Source: Kutzneria sp. 744
GTDB lineage: Bacteria; Actinomycetota; Actinomycetes; Mycobacteriales; Pseudonocardiaceae
Length of the DNA stretch: 64,000 nt
Direction: 5' to 3'
Assembly: GCF_000568255.1 (NCBI RefSeq)
Contig: NZ_KK037166.1
Coordinates: forward strand, 8,655,257 to 8,719,256
Under the pieces are notes generated by a model. That model saw only the letters and a program-made list of their open reading frames with translations, was not told the DNA's origin and made no database searches. Shown here piece by piece: positions 21,537-33,500 of this stretch (position 1 is the first letter of the stretch; each line of letters opens with the position of its first letter). A program made the position numbers and the translations under genes.

Positions 21537-24500
21537 ATGGCGAACGACGAGAAACTCCTCGACTACCTCAAGAAGGTGACCGCGGAGCTCCACCAGACGC
21601 GCATGCTTTTTTTTCGAGGTGGAGACCGAGGAGCAGGACCCGATCGCCATCGTGGCGATGAGCTGCCGATACCCCGGCGGGGTTTCCTCCCCCGAGGACC
21701 TGTGGCGGCTGGTCGCCGACGGCGTCGACGCGATCACCCCGTTCCCGACCGACCGCGGCTGGGACCTGGACGCGCTGAGCGGCGGCTCGGACACCGGCTC
21801 CAGCTACGTCAGCAGCGGCGGTTTCGTGCACGACGCCGGCGACTTCGACCCGGGCTTCTTCGGCATCTCGCCCCGCGAGGCGCTGGCCATGGACCCGCAG
21901 CAGCGGCTCATGCTCCAGGTTTCGTGGGAGGCCTTCGAGCGCGCGGGCATCAACCCGCATGCCGTGCGCGGTGAGCCGGTGGGTGTGTTCGCCGGTTCCG
22001 GCGTGCAGGACTACGAGTACGTGCTGGCGCAGCAGCCCGAGATCGCCGAGGCGTTCCTGACCACGGCCAACGCCGCCGCGGTGATCTCCGGTCGCATCTC
22101 GTACACGCTGGGTCTTGAGGGTCCGGCGGTCACCATCGACACCGCCTGCTCGTCCTCGCTGGTGGCCCTTCACCTTGCGGCGCAGGCACTCCGTAAGCGT
22201 GAGTGCACGATGGCCCTGGCCGGTGGCGTGATGGTGATGGCCACGCCCGGCCCGTTCATCGCCTTCAGCAAGCAGAAGGGCCTCGCGTTCGACGGCCGCT
22301 GCCGCGCCTTCTCCGACGAGGCCGCCGGCACCGGGTGGGCCGAGGGCGCCGGCATGTTGTTGCTGGAGCGTCTTTCCGATGCCCAGCGCAACGGACACCC
22401 CGTCCTGGCTGTGGTTCGCGGTTCGGCGATCAACCAGGACGGCGCCTCCAACGGCCTGACCGCGCCGAACGGCCGGGCCCAGCAACGGGTGATTCGCGAG
22501 GCGCTGGCCAACGCGCAGATCACGGCGTCGCAGATCGACCTCATCGAGGGCCACGGCACCGGCACCACTCTGGGCGACCCCATCGAGGCTCAGGCACTTC
22601 TGGCCACCTACGGTCAGGGCCGGCCCGAGGACCGTCCACTGTGGCTCGGGTCCATCAAGTCCAACATCGGCCACGCCCAGGCGGCGGCCGGTGTTTCCGG
22701 CATCATCAAGATGGTCATGGCCATTCGGCACGGCGTGCTGCCCAAGACCCTGCACGCCGAGAACCCCTCCACGCACGTGGACTGGACCGCCGGCAATGTC
22801 AAGCTACTGACCGAATCCCGGCCGTGGCCGACGTCCGACCAGCCCCGGCGGGCCGGCATCTCGTCTTTCGGCGTCAGCGGCACCAACGCGCACATCATCA
22901 TCGAGGAGCCGCCGGCGGTCGACGCGGCCGAGGACACCGAGCCCGTCACGCCGTGGCCGGCCAGTGTGCCGTTACCGCTGCTGGTGTCCGGCCGTAGCGC
23001 CGAGTCGTTGGCCGCTCAGGCTTCGCGAGTGTCCGCTGTGGAGGGTGACCTCCTGGACCTCGCTTACTCCCTCGCCACTTCCCGCGCCGCCTTGGAGCAC
23101 CGAGCTGCGGTGGTCGCTGGCAACCGCGAGGAGGCACTGGAAGGCCTGGCGGAGTTGACGCTTCGCGGCGTGGCTGCGGACGTGCCGACGGCTTTCCTGT
23201 TCACCGGCCAGGGTTCGCAGCGCGTCGGCATGGGCCGCGAGCTGCACAAGGCGTTCCCGGTGTTCGCCCAGGCGTGGGACGCGGCGATCGACTCCGAGCT
23301 CAATGCCGTCGTGTGGGGCGACGACCAGGATCTGTTGAACCAGACCGGCAACGCGCAGCCGGCCCTGTTCGCCTTCGAGGTCGCGCTGTACCGCCTGTTC
23401 GAGTCCTGGGGCATCAAGCCGGACTTCGTGGCCGGTCACTCGGTCGGCGAGATCGCGGCCGCTCATGCGGCCGGTGTGTTGTCGTTGGAGGACGCGCGGA
23501 AGCTGGTGTCCGCTCGCGGCCGGCTCATGCAGGCCCTGCCGGTCGGCGGCGCGATGGTGGCGTTGCAGGCCACCGAGGACGAGATCACGCTGGTCGACGG
23601 TGTCGGCATTGCGGCGGTGAATGGCCCGCAGTCGGTGGTGATCTCCGGTGACGAGGCCGCCTGCCTGGCCATCAGGGCGGAGTTCGAAGCCCTGGGCCGC
23701 AAGACCACCAGGCTCAAGGTGTCGCACGCGTTCCACTCGGCGCTGATGGATCCGATGCTGGACGAGTTCCGGGCCGTCGTCGCTGGTCTGGAGTTCGCTG
23801 AGCCGAAGATCCCGGCCGTGACCACCTCGGCCGGTGGCGGGCAGTGGACCGAGCCGGAGTACTGGGTCAAGCATGTGCGCGAGGCCGTCCGCTTCGCCGA
23901 CGCGGTCAAGAACCTTGCGGCCCAAGGCGTCGGACGGTTCCTGGAGATCGGCCCCGAGGGCGTGCTGACCGGCATGGCCCAGGCCTCGGTCGACAACGCC
24001 ACCCTGATTCCCGCGCTGCGCAAGGGCCGCGACGAAGCCTCCGCGATCATCGCGGCGATCGGCGCCCTGTACGTCTCGGGCCTGTCGGCCGACTGGGAGG
24101 CGTTTTTCGGCGGCCACGGTGCTCGGCGCATCGACCTGCCGACCTACGCGTTCCAGAACGAGCGGTTCTGGCTGCGTGGCGACGGCGTGGTCGGCAGCGA
24201 CCCCACCGCCATGGGCCTCGGCGCGGCGGACCACCCGTTGCTCGGTGCCACCGTCACCCTTGCCGACTCCGACGGCGTCGTGCTGACCGGCCGCCTCCCG
24301 GCCGGAAACCAGGCGTGGCTGGCCGATCACGTGATCGGGAGCGCGATCCTGTTCCCCGGCACGGGATTCGTCGAGCTCACCCTGCGCGCGGGCGACCAGG
24401 TCGGCTGCGACGCGGTCGAAGAGCTGACCATCGAGGCCCCGCTGATCCTGCCCGAGCGCGGCGGCGTCGCGGTGCAGGTCGTGGTCGGTGGCCCCGAGGA

Positions 24501-27500
24501 CGGCCGGCGGCAAGTCAGCGTTTACTCCCGTGGCGACGACGACCTGGCGTGGACCCGGCACGCGTCCGGTGTGCTCGGCACGGCCTCCGCCTCGTTCGAT
24601 CTGACCGAATGGCCGCCGCGCGGCGCCGAGGCCATCGACGTCACCGGCACGTACGCGGGCCTGGCCGAGGCCGGCATGAACTACGGCCCCACGTTCCAGG
24701 GCCTCAAGGCGGCCTGGCGGGTCGGCGACGAGGTGTACGCCGAGGTTCAGTTGCCGGAGGGAGCCGACGCCGAGCGGTTCGGCCTGCACCCGGCCCTGCT
24801 GGACGCGGCCCTGCATGTGGTGCCGATGACCGGCGTGGTCGGCGACCAGGCGGCGCTGCCGTTCTCCTGGTCCGATGTCACGCTGCTGGCCGCCGGTGCG
24901 TCCGCGCTGCGGGTCAGGGTCAAGCCGGTGGGCGAAGGCACGATCTCGTTGCAGGCTGCCGACGCCGGCGGTGCGGCGGTCGTGTCGGTCGGCTCCCTGA
25001 TGCTGCGGCCGGTCGCGGTCGACCAGCTCAGCGCGTCGAAGTCCGCCGAGTCCCTGTTCGGTGTCACGTGGTCGCCGATCCCGACCACGCCCGCCGACAT
25101 CAGCGACGTCGAGGTGTTCGAGCCCGCTACGAACTCCGCCCTTGGTGCGGCGGCCGAGACCCTGGCCATGCTCCAGACCAGCGAAGCCCCGGTGCTGGCC
25201 GTGGTGACGCGCGGCGACCTGGCCGGCGCGGCCGTGCGCGGCCTGGTGCGGTCGGCCCAGTCGGAGAACCCCGACCGGTACGTGCTGATCGACCTGGAAC
25301 CCGGCGTCGACGTCGGCTCCGTGCTGCCGGACGTGATCGGCTCCGGCGAACCGCAGGTCATCGTTCGTGACGGCGTCATTCAGGCCGCCCGGCTGACCCG
25401 CGTCACGCCGGATGAGCCGGCGACGCCGTTCGGCGAGGGCACGGTGCTGCTCACCGGCGGCACCGGCGGCCTGGGCGTGTTGTTCGCCCGGCACCTCGTC
25501 AACGAGCACGGCGTGAGCAAGCTGCTGATCACCAGCCGACGCGGCCCGGACGCCCCCGGCGCGGCCGAGCTCAAGGCAGAGCTGGGCGACGCGGTCACCT
25601 TTGCCGCCTGCGACGTCGCGGACCGGGACGCACTGGCCGCACTGCTGGCCGACATCCCCGACCTGAACGCGGTGGTACACGTCGCCGGTGTGCTGGACGA
25701 CGGCGTGATCTCCACACTGACGCCCGAGCGCCTGGCCACGGTGTTCCGCCCCAAGGTCGACGCGGCGTGGAACCTGCACGAGCTGACCCGCGACCGTGAC
25801 CTCTCGGCATTTGTACTGTTCAGTTCAGCTGCCGGTGTGATCGGCGCGCCCGGCCAGGGCAACTACGCGGCAGCAAATGCGTACTTGGACGCGCTGGCCG
25901 AGCAGCGCCGAGCCGAGGGCCTGCCGGGCCTGTCGCTGGCGTGGGGCCTGTGGGCCGACTCCAGCGACATGACCGACACCATCGACGACGCCAACCGGTC
26001 CCGCATCTCGGCCGGCGGCCTGGTCGCGCTGGGCAAGGATGAGGGCCTGGAGCTGTTCGACGCCGCACTGGCTGTCGATCGTGGCGCCGTCGTTCCCGTG
26101 CACCTGGACCTGTCCGCGCTGAAGGCCCGTGGTGAGGAGCTGCCGCCGCTGTTCCGCACGCTCGTTCCGTTGGCGCGCAGGCGTTCCGCTGGTGCGAAGG
26201 CGGAATCCGGTGCGCTGCGGCGACTGCTGGCCGCGCTGCCGGCCGAGGAGTGGGAAAGCACGGTTCTCAACCTCGTGCTGACCAAGGTCGCGGCCGTGCT
26301 GGGCTTCAGCTCGGCCAAGGCCGTCGAGCCCGAGCGGGCCTTCCGCGACCTGGGCTTCGACTCGCTGGCCGCGGTCGACCTGCGCAACACACTGAACACC
26401 GAGACCGGGCTGCGGCTGCCGGCGACCCTGGTGTTCGACTACCCGACGCCGATCGTGCTGGCCCGCTACCTGCTGGACGAGGTCTCGGGCAGCGGCGAGG
26501 ACGCCAAGATCGTCGCGCCGGTGTCGACCACGTCCACTTCGGACGATCCGGTCGTCATCGTGTCCATGGCCTGCCGTTACCCCGGTGGGGTTTCCACGCC
26601 CGAGCAGCTGTGGCGACTGGTGGCGGACGGCGTGGACGCGATCACGCCCTTCCCGGAGGACCGCGGCTGGGACACGGCCGCGCTGTTCGACCCGGCGAAC
26701 GAGCGGCCGGCCACCAGCTACACCAACCAGGGCGGTTTCCTGCACGAGGCCGCCGAGTTCGACCCGGCCTTCTTCGGCATCAGCCCGAACGAGGCGCTGA
26801 TGATGGACCCGCAGCAGCGGCTCCTGCTGGAGGCCACCTGGGAGACGTTCGAGCGGGCCGGCATCGACCCGGCGACGTTGAAGGGCAGCGACACCGGCGT
26901 GTTCGCCGGCATGATGTACCACGACTACGCCGCCAACAGCAGCACCGGCGCCATCGCCTCCGGCCGAGTGTCCTATGTGTTCGGTCTGGAAGGCCCGGCC
27001 GTCACCATCGACACCGCCTGCTCGTCGTCGCTGGTGGCTCTGCACCTGGCCATGCAGGCGCTGCGGTCGGGGGAGTGCACCCTGGCGCTGGCCGGCGGTG
27101 TCGCAGTCATGGCGACGCCGGAGCTGTTCGTGGAGTTCTCGCGGCAGAAGGGCCTGGCCCACGACGGCCGGGCGAAGTCCTTTGCCGGCGCGACGGACGG
27201 CACCAGCTGGGGCGAGGGCGTCGGCATGCTGCTGGTGACCCGCCTCTCCGAGGCCAAGCGCCGCGGCCTCCCGGTACACGCCATCGTCCGCGGCTCGGCC
27301 GTGAACCAGGACGGCGCTTCCAACGGCTTGACCGCCCCCAACGGCCCTTCGCAGCGCCGGGTTATCCGCCAGGCGCTGGCGTCCGCCGGTCTCACGGTGT
27401 CCGATGTGGACGCTGTCGAGGCCCATGGCACCGGTACGACTCTGGGTGATCCCATTGAGGCTCAGGCCTTGTTGGCGACCTATGGTCAGGATCGGGACGA

Positions 27501-30500
27501 GCCGTTGTGGCTGGGGTCGATCAAGTCGAACATGGGGCACACGCAGGCCGCTGCTGGTGTTGCCGGGATCATCAAGATGGTCATGGCCATGCAGAACGGC
27601 GTGCTGCCCAAGACTTTGCACGTCGACGAGCCGACCCCGCACGTGGACTGGACTGCCGGCAATGTGCAGCTGATCACCGAGTCTCGCCCGTGGCCGGCGG
27701 TGGATCGTCCGCGCCGGGCCGGTATCTCGTCGTTCGGCATCTCCGGCACCAACTCGCACGTGATCATCGAGCAGGTGCCCGAGGCCGCCCCGGTCGAGCG
27801 GGCGGAGACGGCACGGATCGTCCCGGTGATCGTCTCCGGCAAGACCCCCGAGGCGCTGGCGGCGCAGGCGGCTCAACTGTCCGCAGCGGACGTTTCACCG
27901 CTGGACCTGGCGTACACGCTGCTCACGGATCGGGTCGCCTTCGAGCACCGGGCCGTGGCCCTCAGCGACGCGCTCGACAGCGGGCTGGAAGCCATTGCCG
28001 CCGGTCGGAACCGTTCCGTGGCCCGGGCCACCGGTGCGACGGCCTTTCTGTTCACCGGCCAGGGTTCGCAGCGCGTCGGCATGGGTCGCGAGCTGCACGA
28101 GAAGTTCCCGGTGTTCGCCCGGGCCTGGGACGCGGCGATCGACGCCGACCTCAACGCCCTCGTCTGGGGCGACGACCAGGATCTCCTGAACCAGACCGGC
28201 AATGCCCAGCCCGCCCTGTTCGCCTTCGAGGTGGCGCTGTACCGGCTCCTCGAATCGTGGGGCGTGAAGCCGGACTTCGTGGCCGGTCACTCGGTCGGCG
28301 AGATCGCCGCCGCGCACGTCGCCGGTGTGCTGTCGCTGGGCGACGCGAAGAAGCTGGTCGCGGCCCGTGGTCGCCTGATGCAGGCCCTGCCGGCCGGTGG
28401 CGCGATGGTGGCTCTGCAGGCGACCGAGGACGAGGTCACCTTTCGCGAGGGCATGGGTGTCGCGGCGATCAACGGTCCGCAGTCGGTCGTGATCTCTGGC
28501 GATGAAGAGGCTGTGCTGGCGATCAAGGCGGAGTTCGAGGCGTTGGGGCGCAAGACTTCGCGGCTGAAGGTGTCGCATGCGTTCCACTCGCCGTTGATGG
28601 ATCCGATGCTTGATGAGTTCCGGGCCGTTGTCGCTGGTCTGGAGTTCGCCGAGCCGAAGATCCCGGTGGTCATCACCTCGGCCGGCGGCGGCGACTGGAC
28701 GCAGCCGGAGTACTGGGTCAACCACGTTCGGGCGGCCGTGCGCTTCGCGGACGCCATCACGTCGCTGCACGAGCAGGGCGTGACGAAGTTCGTGGAGGTC
28801 GGACCGGACGGCGTGCTGACCGGCATGGGTGCCAACTCCGTCGAGGACGCGGCGTTCGTGGCGACCCAGCGGCGCGACCGGGACCAGGAGCGCGAGCTGG
28901 TTTCCGGTGTGGCGCAGGCATTCGCCAACGGCGTGCCTGTCAACTGGACGAAGTTCTTCGAGGGCACCGGGGCGCGGCGGGTCGAGTTGCCGACGTATCC
29001 GTTCCAGCACCAGGCGTTCTGGATCAGCACCACCAACTACATGAAGGAAGCATGGGCCGGGGCCGCTACCGGGCTCGGTGACGTGCTGTCGGCCGGCCTG
29101 GAGTCGGCCGAGCACCCGCTGCTCGGCGCGATCCTCGGCTCGCCGGAGTCGGACGGCCTCGTGTTCACCGGCCGGCTGACCGTCGGATCCCAGTCCTGGC
29201 TGGGTGATCACGCCATCGGTGACACGATCCTGTTCCCCGGCACCGGAATCGTCGAGCTTGTGCTGCGCGCGGCCGACCAGGTCGGCTGCGATGTCATCGA
29301 GGATCTCACTCTGGAGGCCCCGCTCGTCCTGCCCCCGCTGGGCGGCGTCGCGCTCCAGCTCGTGGTCGACAACGGCCAGGTCACCGTGTACTCGCGTGGC
29401 GACGACGACACCTCGTGGACCAAGCACGCCACCGCCGCCGTCGGCAAGGCCCCGGTCTCGACGTTCGACCTGGCGGCGTGGCCGCCGGCCGGTGCGGAAC
29501 CCGTTGACCTGGATGGTCTCTATGACAACCTCGCCGGTGCCGGCCTGAACTACGGCCCCACCTTCCAGGGCCTGCACAACGCCTGGAAGATCGGCGACGA
29601 GGTGTACGCCGAGGTTCAGTTGCCCGCCGGCACCGACGTCGCCGGCTACGGCGTGCACCCCGCGCTGCTCGACTCGGCCCTGCACGCCATCGGCCTCACC
29701 GGCATCGTCGGCGAGCAGGCCGCGCTGCCCTTCGCCTGGGCCGACGTCGTCCTGCACGCCACCGGGGCGTCCGCGCTCCGCGTGCACGTCAAGCCGACCG
29801 GCGACGGCGTGGTCACGCTGCGCGCCGCCGACCCGGCCGGCGCTGCGGTGGTGTCGGTCGGCTCCCTGATGCTGCGGCCGGTCGCGGTCGAGCAGGTCGG
29901 GGCACGCCGCACCGCAGACTCGCTGTTCGGCGTCACCTGGACGTCGATCACCGCCAATCCCGTTGCCGTGGAGGGCTTCCGCGTCTTCGAGCCGTCAGGT
30001 GACGTCCGCGAGGCCACCTACTCGACGCTCGCCGAGCTCCAGACCGGCGAGCAGCTGGTGATCGTCACCCGCGGCGGCCTGGTCGGCGCGGCGGTGGCCG
30101 GGCTGGTCCGTTCAGCGCAGTCGGAGAACCCCGAGCCGTTCGTGCTGGTCGACCTGGAGCCCGGCGTCGACGCGAACTCCGTGTTGCCGCAGGTCATCGG
30201 CGCTGGCGAGCCGCAGCTCCGGCTCCGCGACGGCAAGCTGGAGGCTCCGCGCCTGGCCCGGGTGCCGCTGCCCGAGTCGACAAATCCCTTTGACGGCAAG
30301 GTGCTCATCACCGGCGGCACCGGCGGCCTCGGCGCCAAGCTGGCCCGGCACCTGGTGGTCAACCACGGCGTCACCGAGCTGGTACTGACCAGTCGGCGCG
30401 GCCTGGAAGCGCCCGGGGCCGCTGAGCTGCGGTCGGAGCTGGCGGAGCTCGGTGCCACGGTCACCGTCGCGGCCTGCGACGCCGCGGACCGGGCCTCGCT

Positions 30501-33500
30501 GGCGGGCGTGATCACCGACGACCTTCGGGCCGTGATCCACGTGGCCGGCGTGCTGGACGACGGCGTGATTTCCGCGCTGACGCCCGAGCGCCTGGACAAG
30601 GTGTTCCGCCCCAAGGTCGATGCGGCCTGGAACTTGCACGAGCTGACCCGCGATCTTGATCTGAGCGCATTTGTACTGTTCAGTTCAGCTGCCGGCGTGA
30701 TCGGCGCGCCCGGCCAGGGCAACTACGCGGCAGCAAATGCGTACTTGGATGCGTTGGCCGAGCAGCGGCGGGCCGAGGGTCTGCCGGGCCTGTCCCTGGC
30801 CTGGGGCCTCTGGGACGACGGCATGGGCGATCACGTCGACACCGCCCGCATGCAGCGGACCGGCGTGCTCGGGCTGTCGGCCGAGGAGGGCCTGGCCCTG
30901 TTCGACGCGGTCAGCGGCAGCGACGCCCGCCGCGCTGGTGCCGATCCGCCTGGACATCCGGGCCCTGAACGCGGCCGGCGCCGACCGGCTGCCGCCCGTG
31001 TTCCACGGCCTGGTCCGCGCCAGCCGTCGTGTCGCCGGCGGTGCCGCCGCGGCCGGCGCATTGCAGAAGCGGGTCGCGGGCGTGCCGGTGGAGGAGCGGC
31101 TGACCGTTGTGCTGGACGTGATCCGGCGCGAGGCCGCCGCCGTGCTCGGCCACGCCGGGCCGGAGGCGATCGAGCCGGAGAAGGCGTTCAACGAGCTGGG
31201 CTTCGACTCACTGTCCTCCGTGGAGTTCCGTAACGCCCTCAGCGAGGAGGCGGGCATCCGCCTGCCGGCGACGATGGTGTTCGACTACCCGACGCCGGTG
31301 GCGCTGGCTGAGTACCTGCTCGGCGAGGTGCTCGGCGGCGACGGGCCGGGGGCGGCGATCGTGGCCACAGCCTCGGCGTCCGACGAGCCCATCGCCATCG
31401 TGAGCATGGCCTGCCGCTATCCCGGCGGCGTGCTGTCGCCGGAAGACCTGTGGCGGCTGGTGTTCGACGGCGTGGACGCCATCTCCGAGTTCCCGACCGA
31501 CCGCGGTTGGGACACCGAGCGGATCTTCGACCCGAGCGGCGAGCGGCCCGGCAGCACCTACACCCGTGAGGGCGGTTTCCTGCACCGCGCGGCCGAGTTC
31601 GATCCGGCTTTCTTCGGCATCAGCCCCAACGAGGCGCTGATCATGGATCCGCAGCAACGGCTCCTGTTGGAGACCGCGTGGGAGACCTTTGAGCGGGCCG
31701 GTATCGACCCGGCCACGCTGAAGGGCAGCGACACCGGCGTGTTCGCCGGCATGATGTACCACGACTACGTGACCAACAACAACACGGGATCCATTGCCTC
31801 CGGCCGGGTTTCGTACGTGTTCGGGCTGGAGGGCCCGGCCGTCACGGTCGACACCGCGTGCTCGTCGTCGTTGGTCGCGCTGCACTGGGCGATCCAGGCC
31901 CTGCGCACCGGCGAGTGCTCGCTGGCCCTGGCCGGCGGCGTGACCGTGATGGCCACACCCGAGACGTTCGTCGAGTTCTCCCGTCAGCGCGGTCTTTCGC
32001 CCGACGGCCGTTGCAAGTCCTTTGCCGGCCAGACGAACGGCACCGGCTGGGGCGAAGGTGTCGGTCTGCTCTTGGTGGAACGCCTTTCCGACGCCGTCCG
32101 CAATGGACACGAGGTTCTGGCCATCGTCCGCGGGTCCGCCATCAACCAGGACGGCGCCTCGAACGGCCTCACCGCGCCGAATGGTCCCGCACAACAGCGG
32201 GTCATCCGTCAGGCACTGGCCAACTCTGGTCTGACAGTGTCCGATGTGGACGCCGTCGAGGCTCACGGCACCGGCACGACCCTGGGTGATCCCATTGAGG
32301 CTCAGGCCTTGTTGGCGACCTATGGTCAGGATCGCGATGAGCCGCTGTGGCTGGGGTCGATCAAGTCGAACATGGGGCACACGCAGGCCGCTGCTGGTGT
32401 TGCCGGGATCATCAAGATGGTCATGGCCATGCGTAACGGCGTGCTGCCCAAGACCTTGCACGTGGATGAGCCCACCCCGCACGTCGACTGGGCCGCCGGC
32501 AGCGTCGAGCTGTTGACCGAGTCTCGCCCGTGGCCGTCCGTGGATCGTCCCCGCCGCGCGGGTGTTTCGTCCTTCGGCATCTCCGGCACCAACGCCCACG
32601 TGATCATCGAGCAGGGGCCGGCGGCCGCGGAGCCGGCGCGGGAGATCACCCCGACCGTCGTGCCGTGGGTCGTCTCCGGCAAGACCCGAGAGGCCCTGCG
32701 CGAGCAGGCCAGCCGGCTCCTGACCAGGGTCGACGCGCTGGAGCCGTTGGACGTCGCCTACTCGCTGACCACCAGCCGTGCCGCCTTCGACCACCGCGGC
32801 GTCGTCGTCGGCGCCGACCGCGACGACCTGATCCGGGGCTTGATCGCCCTTTCCTCCGGCACCTCCGGTGCCGGCGTGACCACCGGCACGGCCGCAAGTG
32901 GCAAGACGGCGTTCTTGTTTACGGGCCAGGGCTCGCAGCAGATCGGCATGGGGCGCGAGCTGCACGAGCGGTTCCCGGTGTTCGCTGAGGCGTGGGACGC
33001 GGCTATTGATCCGGAGGTTGCCGCCACTGTCTGGGGCGACGACCAGGAGGCCCTCAACCAGACCGGGAATGCGCAGCCGGCGCTCTTCGCGTTCGAAGTT
33101 GCACTGTACCGTTTAGTTCAGTCCTGGGGCGTCAAGCCGGACTTCGTGGCCGGTCACTCCGTGGGCGAGATCGCCGCCGCGCACATCGCCGGTGTCCTGT
33201 CCCTCGAAGACGCCTGCAAGCTGGTGTCGGCTCGCGGGCGGTTGATGCAGGCGTTGCCGGCCGGTGGTGCGATGGTGGCGTTGCAGGCGAGCGAGGACGA
33301 GGTCAAGCTCCGTGACGGCATGGGCATTGCTGCCGTGAACGGGCCGAAGTCACTGGTGATCTCTGGCGACGAAGAGGCCGTGCTGGCGATCCAGCCGGAG
33401 TTCGAGGCGTTGGGGCGGAAGACGTCGCGGTTGAAGGTGTCGCACGCGTTCCACTCGGCGCTGATGGACCCGATGCTGGATGAGTTCCGCGAGGTCGTGG

